DNA of 64,000 nt. It comes from Streptomyces sp. V3I8 (GTDB taxonomy: Bacteria > Actinomycetota > Actinomycetes > Streptomycetales > Streptomycetaceae). Below are positions 31,713 to 43,835 of this stretch, in pieces (position 1 is the stretch's first letter; every line of letters begins with the position of its first letter). A program made the position numbers and the translations under genes. The notes beneath the pieces are model-generated. The model saw only the letters and a list, made by a program, of their open reading frames with translations. It was not told where the DNA came from and searched no databases. The stretch is taken from contig NZ_JAUSZL010000002.1 of assembly GCF_030817535.1 (NCBI RefSeq), positions 7,192,001-7,256,000 on the forward strand, given 5' to 3'.

Positions 31713-32636
31713 GTGTCCAGCACGCCTTCCCACCCCGACCGGTCCACCGACACCCCGGCGACCGGCACCGCGCGCGTGAAGCGCGGCATGGCCGAGCAGC
31801 TCAAGGGCGGCGTGATCATGGACGTCGTCACGCCCGAGCAGGCGAAGATCGCCGAGGACGCGGGCGCCGTGGCCGTCATGGCCCTGGAGCGGGTCCCGGC
31901 CGACATCCGCAAGGACGGCGGCGTGGCGCGCATGTCCGACCCGGACATGATCGAGGGCATCATCGAGGCCGTCTCGATCCCGGTGATGGCCAAGTCGCGC
32001 ATCGGCCACTTCGTGGAGGCCCAGGTCCTGCAGTCCCTCGGCGTCGACTACATCGACGAGTCCGAGGTCCTCACCCCCGCCGACGAGGTCAACCACTCCG
32101 ACAAGTGGGCCTTTACCACCCCCTTCGTCTGTGGTGCCACCAACCTGGGCGAGGCCCTGCGCCGGGTGGCCGAGGGCGCCGCCATGATCCGCTCCAAGGG
32201 CGAGGCCGGCACCGGCAACGTCGTCGAGGCCGTCCGCCACCTGCGCCAGATCAAGAACGAGATCGCCCGGCTGCGCGGCTACGACAACAACGAGCTGTAC
32301 GCCGCCGCCAAGGAGCTGCGCGCCCCGTACGAGATCGTCAAGGAGGTCGCCGAGCTCGGCAAGCTCCCGGTCGTGCTGTTCTCCGCCGGCGGCGTGGCCA
32401 CTCCCGCCGACGCCGCGCTGATGCGCCAGCTCGGCGCCGAGGGCGTCTTCGTCGGCTCGGGCATCTTCAAGTCGGGCGACCCGGCCAAGCGCGCCGCCGC
32501 CATCGTGAAGGCCACCACCTTCTACGACGACCCGAAGATCATCGCGGACGCGTCCCGCAACCTGGGTGAGGCCATGGTCGGCATCAACTGCGACACCCTC
32601 CCCGAGGCCGAGCGCTACGCGAACCGTGGCTGGTAA
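31713..32636 (+). CDS. pdxS: PLP synthase subunit PdxS
   Basis: 307 residues, TIM-barrel: [40 protein letters not shown] with the catalytic Lys after it (MAKSRIGHF), [17 protein letters not shown], and [16 protein letters not shown]. It builds pyridoxal 5'-phosphate from ribose 5-phosphate, glyceraldehyde 3-phosphate and ammonia from PdxT. GTG 31713 follows GAGG. The 170-base upstream gap has a small palindrome, GGAC-TG-GTCC, but no regulator gene. Confidence 0.95.
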   Translation: MSSTPSHPDRSTDTPATGTARVKRGMAEQLKGGVIMDVVTPEQAKIAEDAGAVAVMALERVPADIRKDGGVARMSDPDMIEGIIEAVSIPVMAKSRIGHFVEAQVLQSLGVDYIDESEVLTPADEVNHSDKWAFTTPFVCGATNLGEALRRVAEGAAMIRSKGEAGTGNVVEAVRHLRQIKNEIARLRGYDNNELYAAAKELRAPYEIVKEVAELGKLPVVLFSAGGVATPADAALMRQLGAEGVFVGSGIFKSGDPAKRAAAIVKATTFYDDPKIIADASRNLGEAMVGINCDTLPEAERYANRGW

Positions 32637-32642
32637 CCACCG

Positions 32643-33248
32643 ATGAGCACACCTGTCATAGGCGTCCTGGCCCTCCAGGGCGACGTACGGGAGCACCTCG
32701 TCGCCCTGGCCGCGGCGGACGCCGTGGCCAGGCCGGTGCGGCGCCCCGAGGAACTCGCGGCGGTGGACGGCCTGGTCGTCCCCGGCGGCGAGTCCACCAC
32801 CATCTCCAAACTGGCCGTCCTCTTCGGCCTGATGGAGCCCCTGCGCGCGCGGGTGCGGGACGGCCTGCCCGTCTACGGCACCTGCGCGGGCATGATCATG
32901 CTCGCCGACAAGATCCTCGACCCGCGTTCGGGCCAGGAGACCATCGGCGGCATCGACATGATCGTGCGCCGCAACGCCTTCGGCCGGCAGAACGAGTCCT
33001 TCGAGGCGAAGGTCGACGTGCAGGGCGTCGCGGGCGATGCCGTGGAGGGGCTCTTCATCCGCGCCCCCTGGGTCGAGTCGGTGGGCGCCGGGGTGGAGGT
33101 GCTGGCCGAGCACGGCGGTCACATCGTCGCCGTGCGCCAGGGCAGCGCGCTCGCCACGTCGTTCCACCCGGAACTGACCGGCGACCACCGCGTGCACGGC
33201 CTGTTTGTCGACATGGTCCGCGCGGACCGGACGGCGGGATCCTTGTAG
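32643..33248 (+). CDS. pdxT: PLP synthase glutaminase subunit PdxT
   Basis: 201 residues, class I glutamine amidotransferase: [27 protein letters not shown], catalytic Cys in [12 protein letters not shown], and [11 protein letters not shown] with the His-Glu pair. It supplies ammonia to PdxS. Starts six bases after pdxS. Confidence 0.95.
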   Translation: MSTPVIGVLALQGDVREHLVALAAADAVARPVRRPEELAAVDGLVVPGGESTTISKLAVLFGLMEPLRARVRDGLPVYGTCAGMIMLADKILDPRSGQETIGGIDMIVRRNAFGRQNESFEAKVDVQGVAGDAVEGLFIRAPWVESVGAGVEVLAEHGGHIVAVRQGSALATSFHPELTGDHRVHGLFVDMVRADRTAGSL

Positions 33249-33320
33249 GATCTGGGGGTCCCCGGACCGTGAAGTCCGGGACGGTTCGTACGGGATGGGT
33301 TACGCGAAGGAGACAGGCAG

Positions 33321-34073
33321 ATGTCCGGCCACTCTAAATGGGCTACGACGAAGCACAAGAAGGCCGTGATCGATGCCAAGCGCGGCAAGCTCTTCGCGAA
33401 GCTGATCAAGAACATCGAGGTCGCGGCGCGCATGGGCGGCGTCGACCTGGACGGTAATCCGACGCTGTTCGACGCCGTGCAGAAGGCCAAGAAGTCCTCG
33501 GTGCCCAACAAGAACATCGACTCCGCCATCAAGCGCGGCGGCGGTCTCGAGGCCGGTGGCGCCGACTACGAGACGATCATGTACGAGGGGTACGGCCCGA
33601 GCGGTGTCGCGGTGCTCATCGAGTGCCTCACCGACAACCGCAACCGCGCCGCCTCGGACGTACGCGTCGCCATGACCCGCAACGGCGGCAACATGGCCGA
33701 CCCGGGATCGGTCTCCTACCTCTTCCACCGCAAGGGCGTCGTCATCGTCCCCAAGGGCGAGCTCGCCGAGGACGACGTCCTCGGTGCCGTCCTCGACGCG
33801 GGCGCCGAGGAGGTCAACGACCTCGGTGAGTCCTTCGAGGTCCTCTCCGAGGCCACCGACCTGGTCGCGGTGCGCACCGCACTCCAGGAAGCCGGCATCG
33901 ACTACGACTCCGCCGACGCGAACTTCGTCCCGACCATGCAGGTCGAACTGGACGAGGAGGGCGCCAGGAAGATCTTCAAGCTCATCGACGCCCTCGAGGA
34001 CAGCGACGACGTGCAGAACGTCTTCGCCAACTTCGACGTGAGCGACGAGGTCATGGAGAAGGTCGACGCGTAA
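33321..34073 (+). CDS. YebC/PmpR-family translation or transcription factor
   Basis: 250 residues. [20 protein letters not shown] at the N-terminus, [24 protein letters not shown] middle and [13 protein letters not shown] end are diagnostic of YebC. Recent work places the family at ribosomes stalled on proline runs; older work calls it a DNA-binding regulator. GAAGGAG precedes the ATG. Its usual position before ruvC is kept. Confidence 0.93.
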   Translation: MSGHSKWATTKHKKAVIDAKRGKLFAKLIKNIEVAARMGGVDLDGNPTLFDAVQKAKKSSVPNKNIDSAIKRGGGLEAGGADYETIMYEGYGPSGVAVLIECLTDNRNRAASDVRVAMTRNGGNMADPGSVSYLFHRKGVVIVPKGELAEDDVLGAVLDAGAEEVNDLGESFEVLSEATDLVAVRTALQEAGIDYDSADANFVPTMQVELDEEGARKIFKLIDALEDSDDVQNVFANFDVSDEVMEKVDA

Positions 34074-34099
34074 CACCGCGCAAGCGGGACGGGCCGGCG

Positions 34100-34141
34100 G
34101 AGCGACGGGCCGACGGGACGTGCCCCGTCGGCCCGTCGCTC
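34100..34141 (+). terminator. 18-bp hairpin between yebC and ruvC
   Basis: Arms 34100-34117 and 34124-34141 (GAGCGACGGGCCGACGGG and its reverse complement), loop 6 bases. Confidence 0.7.
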
Positions 34142-34240
34142 TGCCGGGAGTCGCCGGCGGGCGTTGTCGGTGGCACCCGATAGCCTGCTCGGACCGGGTG
34201 CTTCCCGGTGGTGCGGCGAGATCGGAAAGTAGGGGGCCGG

Positions 34241-34786
34241 GTGCGGGTACTGGGAGTCGACCCCGGGTTGACCCGGTGCGGTGTCGGCGTCGTCGAGGGC
34301 GTGGCGGGCCGGCCGCTCACCATGCTCGGCGTCGGTGTCGTGCGCACGTCCGCGGACGCGGAGCTGGGGCAGCGCCTCGTCGCCGTCGAGCAGGGCATCG
34401 AGGCCTGGCTCGACGAGTACCGGCCCGAATACGTCGCCGTGGAGCGGGTGTTCAGCCAGCACAACGTCCGTACGGTGATGGGCACGGCCCAGGCCAGTGC
34501 CGTGGCGATGCTCTGCGCGGCCCGGCGCGGCCTGCCCGTCGCCCTGCACACCCCCAGCGAGGTCAAGGCCGCCGTCACCGGCAGCGGCCGCGCCGACAAG
34601 GCACAGGTCGGCGCCATGGTCACCCGGCTGCTCCGGCTCGACGCGCCCCCCAGGCCCGCCGACGCCGCCGACGCCCTCGCCCTCGCCATCTGTCACATCT
34701 GGCGCGCCCCGGCCGTGAACCGCCTCCAGCAGGCGCAGGCCGCACACCGCCAGGCCCAGGTATCCAGCCGGAAGGTCACCCGATGA
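34241..34786 (+). CDS. ruvC: Holliday junction endonuclease RuvC
   Basis: 181 residues, RNase H fold: [18 protein letters not shown] (first Asp), [20 protein letters not shown] (Glu) and [18 protein letters not shown] (final Asp pair). It cuts Holliday junctions with RuvAB. GTG 34241 after a G-rich site. Stop coupled to ruvA (ATGA). Confidence 0.94.
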   Translation: MRVLGVDPGLTRCGVGVVEGVAGRPLTMLGVGVVRTSADAELGQRLVAVEQGIEAWLDEYRPEYVAVERVFSQHNVRTVMGTAQASAVAMLCAARRGLPVALHTPSEVKAAVTGSGRADKAQVGAMVTRLLRLDAPPRPADAADALALAICHIWRAPAVNRLQQAQAAHRQAQVSSRKVTR

Positions 34787-35394
34787 TCGCCTTCGTCAGC
34801 GGCCCGGTCGCCGCCCTCGCCCCCGACTCCGCGGTGGTCGAGGTCGGCGGCATCGGCATCGCCGTCCAGTGCACGCCCACCACGCTCTCCGGGCTGCGCA
34901 TGGGCAAGGAGGCCCGGCTCGCCACCTCCCTCGTCGTCCGCGAGGACTCGCTGACGCTGTACGGCTTCGCGGACGACGACGAGCGTCAGACGTTCGTGCT
35001 GCTGCAGACCGCCAGCGGCGTGGGCCCGCGGCTGGCCCAGGCCATGCTCGCCGTGCACAGCCCCGACGCCCTGCGCCGCGCGGTGTCCACCGGCGACGAG
35101 AAGGCGCTCACCGCCGTCCCCGGCATCGGCAAGAAGGGCGCCCAGAAGCTCCTGCTGGAGCTGAAGGACCGCCTCGGCGAGCCGCTCGGCACGGGCGGGC
35201 CGGCCATCGGCAGGGCCGTCGCCGCCGGCTGGCGCGAGCAGCTGCACGCGGCGCTGATCGGGCTGGGGTACGCGACCCGGGAGGCCGACGAGGCCGTCTC
35301 CGCGGTGGAGCCGCAGGCGGCGGCCGCCGGCGGGACTCCGCAGGTCGGGCCGTTGCTGAAGGCCGCGCTGCAGACGCTCAACCGGACGCGCTGA
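34783..35394 (+). CDS. ruvA: Holliday junction branch-migration subunit RuvA
   Basis: 203 residues. OB-fold N-terminus ([20 protein letters not shown]), two helix-hairpin-helix units ([20 protein letters not shown] and [20 protein letters not shown]), and a C-terminal domain ([15 protein letters not shown]) that contacts RuvB. ATG overlaps the ruvC stop. Confidence 0.94.
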   Translation: MIAFVSGPVAALAPDSAVVEVGGIGIAVQCTPTTLSGLRMGKEARLATSLVVREDSLTLYGFADDDERQTFVLLQTASGVGPRLAQAMLAVHSPDALRRAVSTGDEKALTAVPGIGKKGAQKLLLELKDRLGEPLGTGGPAIGRAVAAGWREQLHAALIGLGYATREADEAVSAVEPQAAAAGGTPQVGPLLKAALQTLNRTR

Positions 35395-35433
35395 GCCCTG
35401 CCGGGGGTGCGTCCTTCGAACCTGCGGGTCCGC

Positions 35434-35475
35434 TGCGGCCGGTCGCGCGGTTCCCCGCGCCCCTGAAGGGCACAT
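35434..35475. repeat. Intergenic repeat between ruvA and ruvB
   Basis: Contains CGCGCGGTTCCCCGCGCCCC, the reverse complement of the core seen at about 30,917 and 43,757, with one base changed. It lies in the 119-base gap between two genes of one operon. Confidence 0.55.
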
Positions 35476-35513
35476 CCGTACCACTGGAACCACTACACCG
35501 CGAGGCGCACCGA

Positions 35514-36584
35514 ATGAACTGGGACGACACGGCCGACGACGGTACCGCCGAGCGGCTCGTCGGCGCGTCCACCGACCGGGAGGAGCAGGCCGTCGAAGCC
35601 GCCCTGCGCCCCAAGGACCTCGGCGAGTTCATCGGTCAGGAGAAGGTCCGCGAGCAGCTCGACCTCGTCCTGCGCGCCGCCCGCGCGCGGGGCGCCACCG
35701 CCGACCACGTGCTGCTCTCCGGCGCCCCGGGCCTGGGCAAGACCACCCTCTCGATGATCATCGCCGCCGAGATGGAAGCCCCGATCCGCATCACCAGCGG
35801 CCCCGCCATCCAGCACGCGGGCGACCTCGCGGCGATCCTCTCCTCCCTCCAGGAGGGCGAGGTCCTCTTCCTCGACGAGATCCACCGCATGTCGCGGCCC
35901 GCCGAGGAGATGCTCTACATGGCGATGGAGGACTTCCGCGTCGACGTGATCGTCGGCAAGGGGCCCGGCGCCACCGCCATCCCCCTCGAACTGCCGCCCT
36001 TCACCCTGGTCGGCGCCACCACGCGCGCGGGCCTGCTGCCGCCCCCGCTGCGCGACCGCTTCGGCTTCACCGCCCACATGGAGTTCTACGAGCCCGCCGA
36101 GCTGGAGCGCGTCATCCACCGTTCCGCACATCTGCTCGACGTGGAGATCGACGCGGAGGGAGCCGCCGAGATCGCCGGCCGCTCCCGGGGCACGCCCCGT
36201 ATCGCCAACCGCCTGTTGCGCCGCGTCCGCGACTACGCCCAGGTCAAGGCCGACGGCATCATCACGCAGGACATCGCCCGGGCCGCTCTCGCCGTGTACG
36301 AGGTGGACAACCGCGGCCTCGACCGTCTCGACCGCGGTGTCCTCGAAGCCCTGCTCAAGCTCTTCGGCGGCGGACCGGTCGGTCTCTCCACGCTCGCCGT
36401 GGCCGTGGGGGAGGAGCGGGAGACCGTCGAAGAGGTGGCCGAACCCTTCCTCGTCCGCGAGGGCCTGCTGGCGCGCACCCCCCGCGGGCGGGTGGCCACC
36501 CCGGCGGCCTGGGCGCATCTGGGCCTCACACCGCCCCGCTCGTCGACCGGTGGAAACGGACAACAGGACCTGTTCGGGGCGTGA
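35514..36584 (+). CDS. ruvB: Holliday junction DNA helicase RuvB
   Basis: 356 residues, AAA+ motor: Walker [10 protein letters not shown], Walker [11 protein letters not shown], sensor [10 protein letters not shown], arginine finger area LRDRFGF, and a C-terminal winged helix ([20 protein letters not shown]). It drives branch migration with RuvA. Confidence 0.96.
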   Translation: MNWDDTADDGTAERLVGASTDREEQAVEAALRPKDLGEFIGQEKVREQLDLVLRAARARGATADHVLLSGAPGLGKTTLSMIIAAEMEAPIRITSGPAIQHAGDLAAILSSLQEGEVLFLDEIHRMSRPAEEMLYMAMEDFRVDVIVGKGPGATAIPLELPPFTLVGATTRAGLLPPPLRDRFGFTAHMEFYEPAELERVIHRSAHLLDVEIDAEGAAEIAGRSRGTPRIANRLLRRVRDYAQVKADGIITQDIARAALAVYEVDNRGLDRLDRGVLEALLKLFGGGPVGLSTLAVAVGEERETVEEVAEPFLVREGLLARTPRGRVATPAAWAHLGLTPPRSSTGGNGQQDLFGA

Positions 36585-36631
36585 CGGCGAGGGGGCTCGC
36601 GAGGTCAGGAACCCCGGTGCCATGCTGAGCG

Positions 36632-36661
36632 TTGTTCCTTGACGGCGGACTCGCTTAGACT
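36632..36661 (+). promoter_or_regulatory. Promoter upstream of yajC-secD-secF
   Basis: TTGTTC (36632-36637), 18-base spacer, TAGACT (36656-36661), about 90 bases before the yajC start: a good housekeeping-type Streptomyces promoter by sequence. Confidence 0.5.
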
Positions 36662-36748
36662 CCGCCGATGCCGCCCTTGTAGGCGACGCGCACACCCCCA
36701 TCCATCAGGCCGCTCACCAACGCGGTCGAATGAAGGAAGTTCCGTCCC

Positions 36749-37264
36749 GTGAGTCTCGTGACCCTCCTCCCGTTCATCGTGCTCATCGGGGCCATGTTCC
36801 TGATGACCCGGTCGGCCAAGAAGAAACAGAATGCGGCCGCGCAGATGCGCAACGACATGCAGCCCGGCTCCGGCGTCCGCACGATCGGTGGCATGTATGC
36901 GACGGTGAAGGAGGTCAACGAGGAGACGGTCCTCCTTGACGCGGCCCCGGGCGTCGACCTGCTCTTCGCGAAGAACGCCATCGGCGCGGTCCTCGGCGAC
37001 GACGAGTACAACCGCATCGTCCACGGCATCGAGCACGACCTGAAGTCGGACGAGTCGGTCGTGCCGGACGACGCCTCCTCCCTCACCGAGACGGACGAGT
37101 CCGCCGCCGCTTCCGACGAGCCCGTCGAGCTCGGCAAGAAGACCGCCGGCGAGCCGGCCGACGCCCTCACCGACGTCCCCGTCGACGAGTCCGCCGTCGC
37201 CGAGCCGAAGAAGACCGACGGCGCAGACCTGAAGAAGTCCGACGGCGAGTCCGACGCGAAGTAG
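36749..37264 (+). CDS. yajC: Preprotein translocase subunit YajC
   Basis: 171 residues. One membrane helix (LVTLLPFIVLIGAMFLMT), then KKKQNAAAQMRNDMQPGSGV and RTIGGMYATVKEVNEETVLL, the YajC signature; a long acidic Asp/Glu/Ser-rich tail of about 70 residues is extra and common in Streptomyces. GTG start. Part of the SecDF accessory complex. Confidence 0.9.
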   Translation: MSLVTLLPFIVLIGAMFLMTRSAKKKQNAAAQMRNDMQPGSGVRTIGGMYATVKEVNEETVLLDAAPGVDLLFAKNAIGAVLGDDEYNRIVHGIEHDLKSDESVVPDDASSLTETDESAAASDEPVELGKKTAGEPADALTDVPVDESAVAEPKKTDGADLKKSDGESDAK

Positions 37265-37405
37265 TCACGGCCAGGGACCGCGGGGTGCGCCGCTCGCGCA
37301 CCGTGGGCCCCGGAGCGTACGGCTTCGCGCGGTATCCCGACACCATTTGATGCCCGTCCGCGAAGGTACCGAGAGACCGGGCGGACGAAGAGGGAGAACG
37401 AGAAG

Positions 37406-39166
37406 GTGGCAGCACCCAAGAAGGGCCGACAGGGCACCCAGGGCAGGCCGGGACGCACCTTGGCCCTGATCCTGATCGCCATCGTGGCGCTCACCGGCGG
37501 CATGTTCGCCTCCGGGCACACGACACCGCGACTGGGCATCGACCTCGCCGGCGGTACGAGCATCACGCTTCAGGCGAAGAACGAGCCGGGTCAGAAGAAC
37601 GCGATCAACAAGACCAACATGAACACCGCGGTCGACATCATGAACCGCCGTGTCAACGGTCTGGGCGTCTCCGAGGCGGAGGTGCAGACCCAGGGCGACA
37701 GCAACATCATCGTCAACATTCCCAAGGGCACGAACTCCAAGCAGGCCCGGGAACAGGTCGGTACCACCGCCAAGCTCTACTTCCGTCCCGTCCTGACCAC
37801 CGAGGTCTCCGGCGCAGACCCGGCGGCCAGCCCCTCCCCGAGCGCCTCGGGCAGCCCCTCCGGGAGCCCTTCCGCCTCGGACGAGGAGAGCGAGAAGGCC
37901 ACCTCGTCCTCGTCGCCCTCCGCCTCCGCCACCTCGCAGGGCCGGGCGGTCACCGACGCGCTGAAGGCCGACCCCACCCCCTCGGCGAGCAGCACGGGGG
38001 ACGCGTCCGCCGCCGCCAGCCCGTCCGCCTCGGCGTCCGCGAGCGCCGACCCGGCGACCGCCAAGCTGCAGGCCGAGTACACCGCGCTGGACTGCAGCAA
38101 GAAGACGGCCCGCGCGACGGCCGGTGACGGCGTCAAGGCCTCGGAACCGACCGTGGCCTGCGGCCAGAACTCGCAGGGCCAGTGGCAGAAGTACATCCTC
38201 GGCCCGGCCGAGGTCGAGGGCACCGACGTCGACAAGGCCTCGGCCGTGTTCGACACCCAGGGTGCCGCGGGCTGGAAAGTCACCATGGACTTCACCGGCA
38301 AGGGCGGCAAGAAGTTCGCGAGCATCACGGGCAAGCTGGCGCAGAACCAGTCCCCGCAGAACCAGTTCGCCATCGTCCTCGACGGTGAGGTCGTCTCCGA
38401 CCCGTACGTCAGCCAGGCGCTGACCGGCGGCACCGCGGAGATCTCCGGCAGCTTCGACCAGCAGGAGGCGCAGGACCTGGCCAACATGCTGTCGTACGGC
38501 GCGCTGCCGCTCACCTTCACCGAGGCGAGCGTCACCACCGTCACCGCCGCGCTCGGCGGCGAGCAGCTGGAGGCCGGCCTGATCGCCGGCGCCATCGGCC
38601 TGGCCCTGGTCGTCATCTACCTGGTGCTCTACTACCGCGGCCTGTCGCTCATCGCGATCGCCTCGCTGCTGGTCTCCGGAATCATGACGTACGTGATCAT
38701 GGCGCTGCTCGGCCCGACGATCGGGTTCGCGCTGAACCTGCCGGCGGTCTGCGGCGCCATCGTGGCCATCGGCATCACGGCGGACTCGTTCATCGTGTTC
38801 TTCGAACGCATCCGTGACGAGATCCGCGAGGGCCGTTCGATGCGTCCCGCGGTCGAGCGTGCCTGGCCGCGTGCCCGGCGCACCATCCTGGTCTCCGACT
38901 TCGTGTCGTTCCTCGCCGCCGCCGTGCTCTTCGTCGTCACCGTCGGCAAGGTCCAGGGCTTCGCCTTCACCCTGGGGCTGACGACCCTGCTCGACGTGGT
39001 CGTCGTCTTCACCTTCACCAAGCCGCTGATGACGCTCCTGGCCCGCAGGAAGTTCTTCGGGGAGGGCCACAGCTGGTCCGGCCTCGACCCGAAGCGACTG
39101 GGCGTCCAGCCGCCGCTGCGCCGCACCCGTCGCGTGTCCGCCCCCGTCGACACGAAGGAGGCGTGA
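37406..39166 (+). CDS. secD: Protein translocase subunit SecD
   Basis: 586 residues. N-terminal helix (TLALILIAIVALTGGMFASG), LGIDLAGGTSITLQA, an extracytoplasmic domain interrupted at about 134-218 by a low-complexity Ser/Ala/Pro insert, and five C-terminal helices with GIMTYVIMALLGPTIGFALN and GITADSFIVFFERIRDEIRE. It uses the proton gradient to pull proteins through SecYEG. GTG start with GGGAGAA. Followed at once by secF. Confidence 0.95.
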   Translation: MAAPKKGRQGTQGRPGRTLALILIAIVALTGGMFASGHTTPRLGIDLAGGTSITLQAKNEPGQKNAINKTNMNTAVDIMNRRVNGLGVSEAEVQTQGDSNIIVNIPKGTNSKQAREQVGTTAKLYFRPVLTTEVSGADPAASPSPSASGSPSGSPSASDEESEKATSSSSPSASATSQGRAVTDALKADPTPSASSTGDASAAASPSASASASADPATAKLQAEYTALDCSKKTARATAGDGVKASEPTVACGQNSQGQWQKYILGPAEVEGTDVDKASAVFDTQGAAGWKVTMDFTGKGGKKFASITGKLAQNQSPQNQFAIVLDGEVVSDPYVSQALTGGTAEISGSFDQQEAQDLANMLSYGALPLTFTEASVTTVTAALGGEQLEAGLIAGAIGLALVVIYLVLYYRGLSLIAIASLLVSGIMTYVIMALLGPTIGFALNLPAVCGAIVAIGITADSFIVFFERIRDEIREGRSMRPAVERAWPRARRTILVSDFVSFLAAAVLFVVTVGKVQGFAFTLGLTTLLDVVVVFTFTKPLMTLLARRKFFGEGHSWSGLDPKRLGVQPPLRRTRRVSAPVDTKEA

Positions 39167-39167
39167 G

Positions 39168-40307
39168 ATGTCGAAACTCGGCACCCTCGGCGCCCGGCTC
39201 CACCGCGGCGAGATCGGTTACGACTTCGTCGGCAAGCGCAAGATCTGGTACGGCATCTCCATCCTGATCACCATCACGGCCATCGTCGGCCTGGCGGTAC
39301 GCGGCCTGAACATGGGCATCGAGTTCCAGGGCGGCGCCGTCTTCACCACCGAGCGGACCAGCGTCTCGGTGAGTCAGGCCGAGACGTACGCGGAAGAGGC
39401 CTCGGGCCACGACGCGATCGTCCAGAAGCTCGGCAACGGCGGACTGCGCATCCAGGTCGCCGGGATCGACACCGGCAAGTCCGACCAGATCAAGGAAGAC
39501 CTCGCCAAGGACCTGAAGGTCGACGCGGAGAAGATCAACGCCGACCTGGTCGGTCCCAGCTGGGGTGACCAGGTCGCCAACAAGGCCTGGCAGGGCCTGG
39601 CGATCTTCATGGTCCTGGTCGTGATCTACCTGGCGATCGCCTTCGAACTGCGCATGGCCGTCGCCGCGCTCGTGGCGCTCATCCACGACATCACCATCAC
39701 GGTCGGTGTCTACGCCCTGGTCGGCTTCGAGGTCACACCGGGCACCGTGATCGGTCTGCTGACGATCCTCGGTTACTCGCTCTACGACACGGTGGTCGTC
39801 TTCGACAGCCTCAAGGAGCAGACGAAGGACATCACCAAGCAGACCCGCTACACGTACAGCGAGATCGCCGACCGCTCGATCAACGGCACACTGGTGCGTT
39901 CCATCAACACCACGGTGGTCGCGCTGCTCCCGGTCGCCGGCCTGCTGTTCATCGGCGGCGGTGTCCTCGGGGCGGGCATGCTCAACGACATCTCGCTGTC
40001 GCTGTTCGTCGGCCTCGCGGCCGGCGCGTACTCCTCGATCTTCATCGCCACGCCGCTCGTCGCCGACCTCAAGGAGCGCGAGCCGCAGATGAAGGCGCTG
40101 AAGAAGCGCGTCCTGGCCAAGCGGGCCGCCGCCGCGGCGAAGGGCGAGTCCCCGGAGGCGCCCGCCGCCGCCCGGACGTACGAGGACGAGGACGGGGACG
40201 GGGAACCGGAGGACGCGACGCCCGCCGTCGTCGGACCCCGGGCCCAGCGCGCCCAGCCCTCGTCCCGCGGCCGGGGCCGCGGCCGTCCCTCGGGCAAGCG
40301 CCGATGA
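39168..40307 (+). CDS. secF: Protein translocase subunit SecF
   Basis: 379 residues, six membrane helices: GLNMGIEFQGGAVFTTE, LVGFEVTPGTVIGLLTILGY and SLYDTVVVFDSLKEQTKDIT are SecF motifs. The C-terminus is a long charged tail rich in Glu/Asp then Arg. Partner of SecD. GGAGG before the ATG; stop coupled to apt (ATGA). Confidence 0.95.
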   Translation: MSKLGTLGARLHRGEIGYDFVGKRKIWYGISILITITAIVGLAVRGLNMGIEFQGGAVFTTERTSVSVSQAETYAEEASGHDAIVQKLGNGGLRIQVAGIDTGKSDQIKEDLAKDLKVDAEKINADLVGPSWGDQVANKAWQGLAIFMVLVVIYLAIAFELRMAVAALVALIHDITITVGVYALVGFEVTPGTVIGLLTILGYSLYDTVVVFDSLKEQTKDITKQTRYTYSEIADRSINGTLVRSINTTVVALLPVAGLLFIGGGVLGAGMLNDISLSLFVGLAAGAYSSIFIATPLVADLKEREPQMKALKKRVLAKRAAAAAKGESPEAPAAARTYEDEDGDGEPEDATPAVVGPRAQRAQPSSRGRGRGRPSGKRR

Positions 40308-40852
40308 CCGGACCCGCGGACGTCACGGAGCTGCTGCTCAGCCGCATCCGTGACGTGCCGGACCACCCGGAGCCGGGCGTGATGTTCAAGGACATCACCC
40401 CGCTCCTGGCCGACCCGGCGGCGTTCTCCGCGCTCACCGACGCACTGGTCGCGATCAGCGTCCGCACCGGCGCCACGAAGATCGTCGGCCTGGAGGCCCG
40501 CGGCTTCATCCTGGGCGCCCCGGTCGCGGTCCGCGCCGGGCTGGGCTTCATCCCCGTGCGCAAGGCGGGCAAGCTCCCCGGAGCCACCCTGAGCCAGGCG
40601 TACGACCTGGAGTACGGCTCCGCCGAGATCGAGGTGCACGCCGAGGACCTGGCACCGGGCGACCGTGTCCTGGTCGTCGACGACGTCCTCGCCACCGGCG
40701 GCACCGCGGAGGCCTCGCTGCGGCTGATCCGCCGGACGGGCGCCGGCATCGCCGGGGTCGCGGTCCTCATGGAGCTCGGCTTCCTGGGTGGCCGGGCCCG
40801 CCTGGAGCCCGCTCTGGACGGCGCCCCGCTGGAGGCGCTGCTCAAGGTCTGA
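40304..40852 (+). CDS. apt: Adenine phosphoribosyltransferase
   Basis: 182 residues. [37 protein letters not shown], and the PRPP loop [18 protein letters not shown]. It salvages adenine to AMP. ATG coupled to secF; before relA, the common actinobacterial order. Confidence 0.95.
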   Translation: MTGPADVTELLLSRIRDVPDHPEPGVMFKDITPLLADPAAFSALTDALVAISVRTGATKIVGLEARGFILGAPVAVRAGLGFIPVRKAGKLPGATLSQAYDLEYGSAEIEVHAEDLAPGDRVLVVDDVLATGGTAEASLRLIRRTGAGIAGVAVLMELGFLGGRARLEPALDGAPLEALLKV

Positions 40853-40905
40853 GCGCCCGGACGGTCACCCGCCCGACGCCGCACGGCAGCCCGTACGACA
40901 CCCGC

Positions 40906-40937
40906 AGGCGGGTCCCGGAGGAATCCGGGACCCGCCT
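40906..40937 (+). terminator. 14-bp hairpin after apt
   Basis: AGGCGGGTCCCGGA (40906-40919), loop GGAA, TCCGGGACCCGCCT (40924-40937). It ends the sec-apt operon, so relA should have its own promoter in the following 140 bases. Confidence 0.75.
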
Positions 40938-41079
40938 CTCGTGTTCCTCCCGTAGAAGGCCGTCCCGCCCGCCGTCCCACCGGCTGCCCCCCGGCCGGAG
41001 GCGAGCCCCGGGCCCGGGATCGCTACCATGGGGTTTCCGGAACCTGACCGGGGACCCGGATCGCGCACGAGGAGCCCTC

Positions 41080-43683
<2,604 letters not shown>

Positions 43684-43695
43684 CAGGACGCAACA

Positions 43696-43735
43696 CAGAG
43701 GGGCTCCCGTACGAACCCGTACGGGAGCCCCTCTG
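43696..43735. terminator. 18-bp hairpin after relA
   Basis: CAGAGGGGCTCCCGTACG (43696-43713), loop AACC, CGTACGGGAGCCCCTCTG (43718-43735). Between relA and the convergent DUF349 gene. Confidence 0.8.
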
Positions 43736-43750
43736 CGCTGGTCGGACTGC

Positions 43751-43790
43751 GCCCCGAAGGGGCGCGGGGAACTGCGCGCCCAGCCACAAC
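43751..43790. repeat. Intergenic repeat after relA
   Basis: GCCCCGAAGGGGC hairpin followed by GCGGGGAACTGCGCGCCCAG, sharing the core of the 30,812 and 35,434 repeats. Located between convergent genes. Confidence 0.6.
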
Positions 43791-43835
43791 GCACCCGCGG
43801 ACAACCAACCGGCCGTCCAGCGAAGCGGGGCGGAG

